Origin: Aliiroseovarius salicola
GTDB taxonomy: Bacteria > Pseudomonadota > Alphaproteobacteria > Rhodobacterales > Rhodobacteraceae
DNA length: 64,000 nucleotides
Assembly: GCF_027891095.1 (NCBI RefSeq)
Contig: NZ_JAQIIO010000005.1
Span: forward strand, 208,621 to 272,620
Direction: 5' to 3'
Positions 17,393-25,634 of this stretch are shown here, piece after piece. Both the position numbers and the translations under genes were made by a program. Position 1 is the first letter of the stretch; each line of letters starts with the position of its first letter. The notes beneath the pieces are model-generated. The model saw nothing but the letters and a program-made list of their open reading frames with translations, made no database searches and was not told the DNA's origin.

Positions 17393-17662
17393 TCACTTCA
17401 ATTGGCTGTCCTTCGACCCGCGACGATTGAATCCCGGACGCGCATTGAAGGCCGCGTCGCGTTCGCGCACGCAGTCGATGCAAAGTTTCACACCGGGAAT
17501 CGCTTCACGCCGCGCTTGGGGGATTTCTTCTTCGCATTCGGCGCAATGGGTAAAGCTTTCACCCACCGGCTGCGCGCGTGTTTTCATCCGGGCCAGTTCA
17601 TCCGACACCGACGCTTCGATCTGTTCGCTTACCGCGCCATCGCGCGCCCATCCGCCAGCCAT
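17393..17662 (-). CDS. DksA/TraR family C4 zinc finger protein (YbiI-like)
   Basis: This 89-residue protein opens MAGGWARDGAVSEQIEASV and ends FNRRGSKDSQLK, both close to Escherichia coli YbiI. The zinc finger CAECEEEIPQARREAIPGVKLCIDC has four cysteines, and the 'IPQARREA-PGV-LC' signature is intact. DksA proper has a long coiled coil that is missing here, so it is probably not a full DksA. Its role is unknown. The start follows GGAG about 6 bases upstream; a longer in-frame start 12 codons earlier is less likely. Confidence 0.88.
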   Translation of the reverse strand: MAGGWARDGAVSEQIEASVSDELARMKTRAQPVGESFTHCAECEEEIPQARREAIPGVKLCIDCVRERDAAFNARPGFNRRGSKDSQLK

Positions 17663-17766
17663 AACACTCTCCATTCCTGATACGTCAAATCCTGACACAT
17701 CAAATTCCTGCGGCCTGAGCTAATGTTGACGAAGGTTCGGTGCGATTTCAATGCCTGGCTTTGGTG

Positions 17767-19332
17767 TCAGTCATTCGCAACCTGATCACCCCCCCACAAA
17801 TGGCTGACCAGATCGGCATCCATGCGCAGGCGCTGGCGCATGAGCCAGTCGCTCTGGCCCTCTACCCAACTAGGGTTTTCAGACAAAAGTGACACCCCAA
17901 GCCCAGCCCGGTGGGCATCAGATGGCAAATCCATCATTTCCAGCAAGGTAGGAAATGCATCGATCATGGCGCCTTGTTTGCTCACCTCGCCGGGCGCGAT
18001 ACCTCCGCCCAGAACCATGAATGTATTTGTGCGGTCAAACTTGCTCAGATCCCAATAGGCACTGACCTTTGGATGCGCCAGATGATCCGACAGCAGAACA
18101 ATCAGCGTGTCCTCGGCGGAAACAACGTCCTGAGCGGCCTTTACGAATTGAGACACCAGCTCGGCGGTGCAGCGCACACCCTCCAGAATATCATCCTGCT
18201 CGATCGCCGTGTGCTCCCCGCGGCATTCTGATGCCAGTTCCGCAGCAGGACCATGGGTGCCAACCGTCAGCAGTGACAGAAAATAAGGGGTGTCGGTTTG
18301 TTCAAGCTCTGACAACCGGTCCAGTGTGGCGTCCAGCAATTGACCATCAAGGACCCCCCAGTTGCCCAGATCATCTGCGCCACCCGCAATAAGCTCGTCG
18401 ATGTCATGAATATGCCCAATCCCATGTGTTTCGAGAAAAGACCGCTTGCCAGCAAAGCTGGCGTCGGACCCCAGAAACATTTCGGTCACATATCCCCGTT
18501 CCGTCAGAACATCACCAAGACAGGTCACGCCGGGCATGTAAGATTGCGCATTATCAATCCGGTTGCGACTGGCAAATCCGCGCGGGACTAGCGGCACACC
18601 GCATTGCGACGCCACCAGACCGGCGCTTGTCCAGGCGGTCAGCGGCATCTGCGCCACACCAGTGAAATTCAGGGCTTCAGGGGCAAGCTGCGCGATCTTT
18701 TGATAGGCATTCTCAAATAGGTCAGGCTTGTCATATGTTGCTTCGATCCCCTCGAGATAAATCAGCACAAGGTTCTTGCCAGCCGACGGCTGCGACACCC
18801 TCACCGGTGCAAGATCAGACAGCACGCGGGGTTCTTGCCCGGACACAACAAAATAAGCATACATCCCAGCAGATTGAACAAAGGGGTTTACGGCCACCAG
18901 CCCCGTTGCTGCGAAGGACAGCCAGGCACCAGCTTTGGGCAATCTGCGAAATAGAAACCAGACCGAATGTAAAAGACACGCCACCACCACCCCGCCTGCC
19001 AGAACCGGAAGAATGGTGCCTGCGGGCATCCCTTCCTGCACACCTTCCTGCATGTGGTAAAGCAGCGCTGAAAGAGAAAACCCACCGAAATACTGACGCA
19101 GCACCAGCCATGGGAACAAGAACAACGCCCCCACGCCGTAAAAGATCACGGGCCAGCGGCCAATCCGTTGATGGGTGGGATGAAGCGCCAGCAATGCGCT
19201 GCCGTAAATTACCGGCAGCACGCCCCCTGCAATCATCAGGTGTTGCGGCTCCACCAGATCCGCCAGAACCGTGGCAACAATTCCAACGAGAAGGGTGAAG
19301 ACTACGCCGGTATATCCTGCAAAACGGATCAA
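17767..19332 (-). CDS. OpgB/LTA synthase-like phosphoglycerol transferase (sulfatase superfamily)
   Basis: This 521-residue protein has four to five membrane segments in the first 170 residues and then an alkaline phosphatase-type extracytoplasmic domain. KNLVLIYLEGIEATYD, MPLTAWTSAGLVASQCGVPLVP and VLLSDHLAHPK line up with E. coli OpgB, the phosphoglycerol transferase I that decorates osmoregulated periplasmic glucans. The threonine of the 'LTAWTSAG' segment is the likely nucleophile. The start codon appears to be TTG with GAGGGA upstream. It lies 62 bp downstream of rpoH on the same strand, separated by a hairpin without a U-tract, so some read-through from the heat-shock sigma gene is possible. 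Confidence 0.8.
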   Translation of the reverse strand: MIRFAGYTGVVFTLLVGIVATVLADLVEPQHLMIAGGVLPVIYGSALLALHPTHQRIGRWPVIFYGVGALFLFPWLVLRQYFGGFSLSALLYHMQEGVQEGMPAGTILPVLAGGVVVACLLHSVWFLFRRLPKAGAWLSFAATGLVAVNPFVQSAGMYAYFVVSGQEPRVLSDLAPVRVSQPSAGKNLVLIYLEGIEATYDKPDLFENAYQKIAQLAPEALNFTGVAQMPLTAWTSAGLVASQCGVPLVPRGFASRNRIDNAQSYMPGVTCLGDVLTERGYVTEMFLGSDASFAGKRSFLETHGIGHIHDIDELIAGGADDLGNWGVLDGQLLDATLDRLSELEQTDTPYFLSLLTVGTHGPAAELASECRGEHTAIEQDDILEGVRCTAELVSQFVKAAQDVVSAEDTLIVLLSDHLAHPKVSAYWDLSKFDRTNTFMVLGGGIAPGEVSKQGAMIDAFPTLLEMMDLPSDAHRAGLGVSLLSENPSWVEGQSDWLMRQRLRMDADLVSHLWGGDQVAND

Positions 19333-19355
19333 GGTCTTCCCTCATGACAGCTTTG

Positions 19356-19378
19356 TGGCCCGCATCACTTACGGGCCA
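19356..19378 (-). terminator. Hairpin between rpoH and the OpgB-like gene
   Basis: TGGCCCG (19356-19362) pairs with CGGGCCA (19372-19378) around a 9-base loop. No T-tract follows in either direction, so it may attenuate or stabilise the rpoH transcript rather than end it fully. Confidence 0.5.
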
Positions 19379-19394
19379 TCAATGAGGGACAGGT

Positions 19395-20288
19395 TTATCC
19401 TTTAATCAAACCCTTTTCCAGAGCCAGTTCCTGCATCCGTTTCTGCAGTTTTTCAAACGCGCGCACTTCGATCTGGCGGATCCGTTCGCGGCTCACGTTA
19501 TAGACGCCGGACAGGTCCTCCAGCGTCACCGGGCGATCCTTCAGGCGGCGCTGTGTCAGGATATCCTTCTCCCGATCATTCAGAACCTCCATCGCCTCAG
19601 TCATCATGTCACGACGCACTTCCAGCTCGTTGGCTTCCGCATAGTCGCCCGCCTGATCGGCGTCTTCATCCTCAAGCCATTCCTGCCATTCCATCGCCCC
19701 TTCGCCGTCGGCAGAAACCTGCGCATTCAGCGAAGCATCGCCGCCGGACATGCGACGGTTCATCGAGATGACTTCTTCTTCCGTCACATTCAGATCGTTG
19801 GCAATCCGGGCTACATTCTCCGGGCGAAGGTCGCCATCTTCCAGCGCACCAATACGTGCCTTGGCCTTGCGCAGGTTGAAAAACAGTTTCTTCTGTGCCG
19901 AGGTCGTACCCAGTTTCACAAGCGACCACGAGCGCAGGATATATTCCTGAATGCTCGCACGGATCCACCACATGGCATAGGTGGCCAGACGGAAACCCTT
20001 TTCCGGGTCAAACCGTTTCACCGCCTGCATCAGACCCACATTCGCCTCGGAAATCACCTCGGCCTGTGGCAGGCCATAGCCGCGATAGCCCATGGCAATC
20101 TTGGCGGCGAGACGCAGGTGCGAATTCACCATCTGGTGGGCGGCATCCCGGTCCTGATGATCCACCCAGCGTTTGGCCAGCATATATTCGGTTTCCGGTT
20201 CCAACATCGGGAATTTCCGGATTTCCTGAAGATAGCGGTTCAACCCCCCTTCGGGCGTTGGTGCGGGTAGATTTTTATAGTTGCTCAT
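19395..20288 (-). CDS. rpoH: Heat-shock RNA polymerase sigma factor (sigma-32)
   Basis: This is an alternative sigma factor for heat-shock genes. The 297-residue protein has region 2 (EVISEANVGLMQAVKRFDP and YAMWWIRASIQEYILRSWSLV) and the diagnostic RpoH box QKKLFFNLR between regions 2 and 3. The region 4 helix-turn-helix is [27 protein letters not shown]. Rhodobacterales often carry two RpoH proteins; the closeness to rluD suggests the RpoH-I type, but that is inference from context. A sigma-32-like promoter lies upstream. Confidence 0.96.
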   Translation of the reverse strand: MSNYKNLPAPTPEGGLNRYLQEIRKFPMLEPETEYMLAKRWVDHQDRDAAHQMVNSHLRLAAKIAMGYRGYGLPQAEVISEANVGLMQAVKRFDPEKGFRLATYAMWWIRASIQEYILRSWSLVKLGTTSAQKKLFFNLRKAKARIGALEDGDLRPENVARIANDLNVTEEEVISMNRRMSGGDASLNAQVSADGEGAMEWQEWLEDEDADQAGDYAEANELEVRRDMMTEAMEVLNDREKDILTQRRLKDRPVTLEDLSGVYNVSRERIRQIEVRAFEKLQKRMQELALEKGLIKG

Positions 20289-20379
20289 CGTCTTTATTGG
20301 CCCTCCTGGCCACGTATCGACCTGAAAATCAGGCCAAACTCTTCCTGTCAGCCCTCGAATGTATCAAGGCTTAACATCG

Positions 20380-20408
20380 AGATAGTGCGCGCTCTTTCAT
20401 CTTTCAAG
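20380..20408 (-). promoter_or_regulatory. rpoH: Candidate sigma-32 promoter of rpoH
   Basis: Read on the minus strand, CTTG (20405-20408) is followed 19 bases later by CTATCT (20380-20385). This resembles the alphaproteobacterial heat-shock consensus CTTG, 17-18 bases, CYTATNT. It lies about 95 bases upstream of the rpoH start, suggesting self-activation. Confidence 0.4.
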
Positions 20409-20556
20409 TGCGCTATACAAATTATGTTAACGCTATATGACGCGCCACGCACTGGTTGTGAAGCACTCTCACGGCTTCGTGCATAAGGTTACAGGAAACT
20501 AGGTAGGTTCGGTTGATCAAATAGGACAATGGACGATCCCGCTCATGGTCCGGCCA

Positions 20557-21114
20557 TCACGCCTTTCTGTCGATCGGTCGCGCCGGGTTGCCGACAACGA
20601 CCTGCCCCGCCGCCACGTCTTTGGTGACGATGCTTCCCGCGCCAACAACCGCCCCCTTACCGATTGTGACACCCGCCAGAATGATCGCCCCACCACCGAT
20701 CCAGACTTTCTCGCCGATCCATACGGGCCTTGCGATCTCCAGCCCTTCAACACATCGCTTCACGGGATCCTGATGGTGTTCGGCGCAGTAGATCTGTACA
20801 TTTGGCCCAAGCGCACAATGATCGCCGATCTTCACCGCAGCAGTGTCCAGAATGGTACAGCCCGCATTCAGGAAAACCTCTTCCCCAAGCTCGATATTGA
20901 TACCGTATGCGCAGTGAAATGGGGCTTCGATAATGGCACTTTTCTTAGCCGTAATAAGCTGCCGAAGTTTCGGGCCTACTTTGCCACGAGTGTCGGGATG
21001 CAAGCTATTGTGCTCATGGACCGCTGACCGCGCCACGACCCGAAGCGCCTCAAGCTCGTCATCGACACAGTTGTACCAATCACCGGCCACCATCTTTTGT
21101 CGTTCTGTTCTCAT
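20557..21114 (-). CDS. Sugar O-acetyltransferase (maltose O-acetyltransferase family)
   Basis: This is a 185-residue left-handed beta-helix acetyltransferase. The N-terminal mac domain MRTERQKMVAGDWYNCVDDEL and the hexapeptide repeats (GINIELGEEVFLNAGCTI, IGDHCALGPNVQIYCAEH, WIGEKVWIGGGAIILAGVTIG, GAVVGAGSIVTKDVAAG) are those of Maa/LacA enzymes that move acetyl from acetyl-CoA to sugars. The His in YCAEHHQDP is the likely catalytic base. The open frame extends 53 codons further upstream, but the mac domain begins at this ATG, with GGAGC about 10 bases before it. Confidence 0.9.
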   Translation of the reverse strand: MRTERQKMVAGDWYNCVDDELEALRVVARSAVHEHNSLHPDTRGKVGPKLRQLITAKKSAIIEAPFHCAYGINIELGEEVFLNAGCTILDTAAVKIGDHCALGPNVQIYCAEHHQDPVKRCVEGLEIARPVWIGEKVWIGGGAIILAGVTIGKGAVVGAGSIVTKDVAAGQVVVGNPARPIDRKA

Positions 21115-21294
21115 GCCAATCAAAGCTCCGTGCTTATCCCGAGGGACTTTCGAAATCAGACGTATTCGAAAATCCTGAAGCCCAATTCGATGAGAGGCTC
21201 GGGGACTGATAAGTTCAAGCATATCGCCTGGCCGGTAAAACCCAAAATCCGGCGCGGCCCAACATCCTGCCAAATAGCAGGACGGGTGGTGCCC

Positions 21295-22722
21295 CTATAA
21301 AAGCGGCGCCATGGTCCCCACCGCGTTGACCATCAACCGGCGCAGGCGGGACCAGTCTTCGACGTCCTGGCGCAGAACCGGGGTAGACGCGTCCTGAAAT
21401 GCGTCCTGCTGGGTGCGGATTTCCCCGGTCAATTCGGGGTCAAGCAACATCAAAGAATTCTCGAAATTCAGATCAAAACTGCGCCGGTCCAGATTGGCGG
21501 AGCCAATCAATGCCACCTGCCCATCCACAGTTATCAGCTTGGCGTGCAAAAGCCCTCCGTGAAACTCGTGGATTTTCACACCGGCCCGCAGAAAACTGTC
21601 GAAATAGCTTTGCGAGGCAAGGCCCACCACCCAGCTGTCGTTCTTCGCCGGAAGATTGATCCGGACCCGCACACCACGACGCGCCGCCGAGCAGATCTGC
21701 CCATGCAACGCTTCGGACGGAACGTAATAGGGCGTGGTGATCACCACCTCTTCTTGAGCGGAGGCCAAAAGCATCTGAATCATGTCCGGCACGCCTTCAT
21801 GGGTCTCGACGCTCCCCGTACCGGCCATGACACTAACAAATCCACCTGCTTCCTCTTCCGGGATGTGGTCAAGCAGTTCCGAAATGTCTTTGCCACCATG
21901 AGCCATCCAGTCACCGATAAACAAGCGTTGCGCCTGCCACGCCACGGGGCCATCGATACGCAGCATCGTGTCGACCCAGGGCGCATATTTGGCTTTTATG
22001 CGGAACTCGGGATCAGCGCAGTTCTGGCTGCCCACATAGGTGACATGATGGTCGATCACCACAATTTTTCGGTGGTTGCGGATATCCAGTCGCTGATAGA
22101 GGGCGGCGATGAGCGGGTACGAGATATCAAAGGCCACGACCTGCTCGATCCCGGCCTCTGCCATGTCGCGCCATAGTTGGTGTGACAGGAGCTTGCGCGA
22201 GCCAAGCCCGTCGACAATCACCCGCGCCGCAACCCCTCTTCTGGCGGCCGCCATCATCGCTTGGGCCACCCGCGTTCCATTGTCATCGGGCAACCAAATA
22301 TAGAAGAGCAGATGAGCGTGATCCTGTGCCGCTTCGATATCAGCCACCAGCCAATCAATCGCCTCATTGCTGTCAGCGGTCAGCTCGGCCCTGTTCCCGT
22401 CCACCGGTTGAAACCCATTGATGGAGGCAGCGCGGGCAAAGCTCTGAGCGTAGGGCACAGGCAGATCCGGCGCAATGGGCGCAGCGGCCGGTAAGCGCGG
22501 CAATTCCTTGCGCAGATGCGTCAGCCTGCGGTCCATCCGCCAACTGGCGCTTGGATCCCCAAAGAAGAAATAGGCAATGATCCCGATGAAAGGCAGCGCC
22601 ATGATCACGGCAACCCAAGCCAGTCGCGAGGCGGGTGCGCGATGCGCCCGCGTGATGGCACGCACCACCACGGATACGTGCAGCAGAAAGAAAAAAATGG
22701 ACCAGATCAGTGTCCAGTTCAT
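21295..22722 (-). CDS. cls: Cardiolipin synthase (phospholipase D family)
   Basis: This enzyme joins phosphatidylglycerol molecules into cardiolipin at the inner membrane. The 475-residue protein has two N-terminal membrane helices (about 5-55) and two HKD motifs, HRKIVVIDHHVTYVGSQN and HAKLITVDGQVALIGSANLDRRSF. Both catalytic histidines are present. It follows rluD on the same strand with a 7-bp gap, so the two are probably co-transcribed. Confidence 0.95.
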   Translation of the reverse strand: MNWTLIWSIFFFLLHVSVVVRAITRAHRAPASRLAWVAVIMALPFIGIIAYFFFGDPSASWRMDRRLTHLRKELPRLPAAAPIAPDLPVPYAQSFARAASINGFQPVDGNRAELTADSNEAIDWLVADIEAAQDHAHLLFYIWLPDDNGTRVAQAMMAAARRGVAARVIVDGLGSRKLLSHQLWRDMAEAGIEQVVAFDISYPLIAALYQRLDIRNHRKIVVIDHHVTYVGSQNCADPEFRIKAKYAPWVDTMLRIDGPVAWQAQRLFIGDWMAHGGKDISELLDHIPEEEAGGFVSVMAGTGSVETHEGVPDMIQMLLASAQEEVVITTPYYVPSEALHGQICSAARRGVRVRINLPAKNDSWVVGLASQSYFDSFLRAGVKIHEFHGGLLHAKLITVDGQVALIGSANLDRRSFDLNFENSLMLLDPELTGEIRTQQDAFQDASTPVLRQDVEDWSRLRRLMVNAVGTMAPLL

Positions 22723-22729
22723 ATGGGCC

Positions 22730-23764
22730 CTACCCGTTGCGCAACACCTCTATCAAGGTCAGCATATCCTCTGGAAGGGGCGCGGCAAAGCTGAGTTTTT
22801 CCTCTGATACCGGGTGTTTGAAGCCCAAAGTCGCCGCATGCAGCGCCTGACGTGGAAACGCGCGCGTCGCCTCAATCGCTTCAGGACCGATGGCCTTGGC
22901 GTTGAGCTTGCGCCGTCCACCGTAGGTCGGGTCACCGATCAGCCCGTGTCCCGCATGGGCCATGTGCACGCGGATCTGGTGGGTCCGTCCGGTCTCAAGC
23001 CAGCAATCCACCAGCGCCGCCTGCCCCGGCGTGCCAAAGCTTTCGATAATCCGCGCACGTGTGACCGCGTGGCGCCCGCCCGAAAACAGCACCGCCTGCT
23101 TTTGCCGATCAGTCTTGTGGCGCGCCAGCTGGGTGGTGATCTTAAGGATATTGCCCGGCTCGAAACTGATGCCTTTAAGCCCGTTCAGCCGCGGATCTGC
23201 CTGATCCGGCACCCCATGCACGACGGCACGATAGTGCCGTTCCGCCGTGTGCTTTTCAAATTGCGCCGCAAGCCCGTGATGGGCTGCATCCGATTTCGCC
23301 ACAACCAAAAGCCCAGAGGTATCTTTATCGATCCGATGCACAATGCCCGGTCGCGCCACGCCGCCAACCCCGGACAGCTCTCCACCAAAATGGTGCAACA
23401 GCGCATTGACCAGAGTGCCCCCGGGCGAGCCCGGCGCCGGATGCACCACCATACCCGCAGGTTTGTTCACCACGATCAGATCCTCGTCCTCGTGAACGAT
23501 ATCCAGCGGGATGTCTTCCGGTCCGATATGGCTTTCCTCGGCCACGGGGACCGAGATCAACAGCACGTCGCCCACTTCGACCTTGCCGCGCGGATCGGTA
23601 ATCACCTCACCGCCCCGTGTAATGGCACCTTCTGCCAGCAGCTTGGCAAGACGCGAGCGCGACAGCGCAGCTTCTTCTGGCACATCACGCGCAATCGCCT
23701 TATCAAGACGCTTGGGCGGGTTTTCCGCAATGACGACTTCGATCAGGCGCAAAGGGGCCGACAT
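22730..23764 (-). CDS. rluD: RluA family pseudouridine synthase (RluD type)
   Basis: RluD makes pseudouridines in helix 69 of 23S rRNA. The 344-residue protein has an N-terminal S4 RNA-binding domain (LDKAIARDVPEEAALSRSRLAKLLAEGAI) and the catalytic domain with VHRIDKDTSGLLVVAKSD, where the aspartate after RI is catalytic. AGGAGAG lies 6 bases before the chosen ATG. That ATG shares the tetramer CATG with the start of the divergent DUF6476 gene, so the two start codons overlap by 2 bases. Confidence 0.95.
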   Translation of the reverse strand: MSAPLRLIEVVIAENPPKRLDKAIARDVPEEAALSRSRLAKLLAEGAITRGGEVITDPRGKVEVGDVLLISVPVAEESHIGPEDIPLDIVHEDEDLIVVNKPAGMVVHPAPGSPGGTLVNALLHHFGGELSGVGGVARPGIVHRIDKDTSGLLVVAKSDAAHHGLAAQFEKHTAERHYRAVVHGVPDQADPRLNGLKGISFEPGNILKITTQLARHKTDRQKQAVLFSGGRHAVTRARIIESFGTPGQAALVDCWLETGRTHQIRVHMAHAGHGLIGDPTYGGRRKLNAKAIGPEAIEATRAFPRQALHAATLGFKHPVSEEKLSFAAPLPEDMLTLIEVLRNG

Positions 23765-24089
23765 GGACAACTCTCCTCAGGACGAAACCGGCGCGGAACA
23801 CACCGTATTGGATGGCACCGTCCGGTTTCTGAAAATTCTGGTGACCACCCTGACGGCGACCACAATCATTGGTCTCATAGTGCTGATCACGGTGATTGTC
23901 ATGCGCTTCCAGCAGGAAAATGTCGTTCCCCTGCCTGATGAGCTGGTTTTGCCAGCTGGCGTGACCGCAACCGCCGTGACCCGGGGACCGGGCTGGTTTG
24001 CGGTGGTGACGGACGATGAACGCATCCTGATTCTCGAACCCGACGGGCAAACCATCCGCCGGGAAGTGTCGATTTCGAACACTGAGTGA
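23763..24089 (+). CDS. DUF6476 family single-pass membrane protein
   Basis: This 108-residue protein starts MDNSPQDETGAEHTVLDGTVRFLK. It has one strong membrane helix (about 25-48, LVTTLTATTIIGLIVLITVIVM) and a C-terminal periplasmic-type beta domain (GVTATAVTRGPGWFAVVTDDERILILEPDG). It matches the small Rhodobacterales family I know as DUF6476, of unknown function. AAGGGG about 7 bases before the ATG supports the start. Its start codon overlaps the divergent rluD start, so its promoter must lie inside rluD. Confidence 0.75.
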   Translation: MDNSPQDETGAEHTVLDGTVRFLKILVTTLTATTIIGLIVLITVIVMRFQQENVVPLPDELVLPAGVTATAVTRGPGWFAVVTDDERILILEPDGQTIRREVSISNTE

Positions 24090-24212
24090 CCCTTGCAACC
24101 CATTGGAAACAGACGACTTCATCGGCTTTCAACAAAAAAAGGCGCCACCGGATCAAACCAGTTAGCACCCTTCTGTCCTCTCCGCATCATGCCCTATTGG
24201 GCAGCGGGAAGG

Positions 24213-24289
24213 TGGTACCGACACCCCGGCTCGAACGGGGGACCTCTTGATCCACAATCAAGCGCTCTAACCTACTGAGCTATGTCGGC
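24213..24289 (-). tRNA. tRNA-His (GTG)
   Basis: On the minus strand the sequence folds as a full cloverleaf. The acceptor stem is GCCGACA with TGTCGGT, the D arm starts TAGCTCAG, the anticodon loop holds GTG in TTGATTGTGGATCAAG, and the T arm is CCCCGTTCGAGCCGGGG. The CCA end is encoded. Position -1 is U, not G, position 72 is U and the discriminator is A73. This is the non-canonical form known from alphaproteobacteria. Confidence 0.96.
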
Positions 24290-24432
24290 ACGTGGGATGC
24301 GTCATAAACCGAGCTTTCGGTCTGCGCAAGAGGGAGAACTTGAAAAAGTTGTGAAAGATCCGTAACCCGACAGACAAGGAATTCACGCGGCCAGAACACA
24401 GGCCAGTACACGGGCCAGACAAAGGACACGTC

Positions 24433-24657
24433 ATGGGTATCAACGACGAGAGTGACATCGAAGCCAACCTGCAGATCGGGCCAACAACCGACGGAATGGT
24501 GCGGCTGTTTGTAGAAGGCAGCGGGATTGAGATCCCGATGGATTTCGACCCGGAAGAGGCAGAAGAGATTGCCGAGGAATTGCAGGCGGCAGCGTCTCAG
24601 GCCCGTGCAATTCTGCAGTCCGCTGCGGATAAGGGCGGCAAAAAGAAAAAACGCTGA
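24433..24657 (+). CDS. DUF6324 family protein
   Basis: This 74-residue protein starts MGINDESDIEANLQIGPTTDGMVRLFV. It continues with PMDFDPEEAEEIAEELQAAA, a conserved acidic helix, and ends in a lysine tail GGKKKKR. I recognise the pattern as the small alphaproteobacterial DUF6324 family with no assigned function. It is soluble with no signal peptide. A copy of the dispersed repeat element starts 19 bases after its stop. Confidence 0.65.
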   Translation: MGINDESDIEANLQIGPTTDGMVRLFVEGSGIEIPMDFDPEEAEEIAEELQAAASQARAILQSAADKGGKKKKR

Positions 24658-24675
24658 AACTGCAGATGTCGGGTG

Positions 24676-24739
24676 AGGGGCGCTGCCCCCTCGCAAGGCA
24701 AGCTTGCTCACCCCGGGATATTTGCAGTCAGAAGAAAAG
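24676..24739 (+). repeat. Dispersed palindromic element, copy A
   Basis: The first hairpin is GGGGC (24677-24681) with GCCCC (24685-24689); the second is GCAAG (24693-24697) with CTTGC (24703-24707). The shared tail CTCACCCCGGGATATTT and a purine-rich end follow. Related copies lie at 36178 and 45902. Here an extra GGGTGAG before the first hairpin can pair with CTCACCC after the second, closing a three-way junction. Confidence 0.7.
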
Positions 24740-24775
24740 GGGCGCAGGCTTTAAGGCGCCCTATTTTACAAAATA

Positions 24776-25246
<471 letters not shown>

Positions 25247-25311
25247 GCCTTCATGTGAACAATTCATGAACATTTTGTCAATGGGCCGTTCGCCCCCTTG
25301 TTATCTTCCTC

Positions 25312-25340
25312 TTGCAACGCCCGCCCGCAAACCCTATTTA
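25312..25340 (+). promoter_or_regulatory. Candidate housekeeping promoter for the structured RNA
   Basis: TTGCAA (25312-25317) and TATTTA (25335-25340) are separated by exactly 17 bases, giving 4 of 6 matches to each consensus hexamer. Initiation would be near 25347, at the first base of a helix that closes the RNA below. Confidence 0.4.
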
Positions 25341-25346
25341 GGCGGA

Positions 25347-25524
25347 GGCGGTTTCTGCCCTTTTCGTCACAAGCGGGTAATATTCCGGTGGCCTTAAGCA
25401 TTTCTGAGGGAGCTGGCTCTGTCATGGCCGTGGCCACGTTACCTGGCGCCCACCTGTACATACAGGTCCTCAGGAATTCAGACCCCGACGACTGTGAGCG
25501 GTTCCGCCGACCCTCCCCCTTTTT
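25347..25524 (+). ncRNA. Candidate structured small RNA (6S-like possible)
   Basis: This non-coding stretch folds into nested long-range helices. GGCGG (25347-25351) pairs with CCGCC (25504-25508), with GGTGGC (25387-25392) and GCCGACC (25506-25512) as an alternative closing pair. GGAGCTGGCTC (25409-25419) pairs with GAGCGGTTCC (25496-25505) with one bulge and two wobbles. CCTG (25442-25445) pairs with CAGG (25471-25474), and a terminal hairpin is formed by ACCTGTA (25452-25458) and TACAGGT (25461-25467). CCCTCCCCC then T5 ends it. The promoter, size (about 170 bases) and rod shape are compatible with a 6S RNA. I cannot confirm the family, and the usual neighbours zapA or fau are absent. Confidence 0.5.
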
Positions 25525-25540
25525 CCTGGTAACGACAAAA

Positions 25541-25558
25541 GCCCACCAACTGGCGGGC
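25541..25558 (-). terminator. Minus-strand terminator downstream of the two-helix membrane protein gene
   Basis: On the minus strand GCCCGCC, an AGTT loop and GGTGGGC form a 7-bp stem with one mismatch, followed by TTTTGTC. It ends transcripts coming from the 25634-25957 gene and faces the candidate RNA. Confidence 0.65.
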
Positions 25559-25560
25559 CA

Positions 25561-25634
25561 TTAAAGAGTTTGAAGAATGGATGCACGCTCCTTTAAAGAG
25601 TTTAAGCTTTGCCCAGACAGCCCTTTAAAGAGTT
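25561..25634. repeat. Three TTAAAGAGTT repeats at an exact 32-bp period
   Basis: TTAAAGAGTT occurs at 25561, 25593 and 25625. The spacers differ in sequence, but the start-to-start distance is 32 bp both times, about three helical turns. The array lies in the 3' region of the minus-strand membrane protein gene and the last copy touches its stop codon. Confidence 0.75.

Noticed and set aside
22814..23938. A 374-codon plus-strand frame opposite rluD
   Set aside because: It is antisense to the S4 and catalytic domains of rluD and has no family features.
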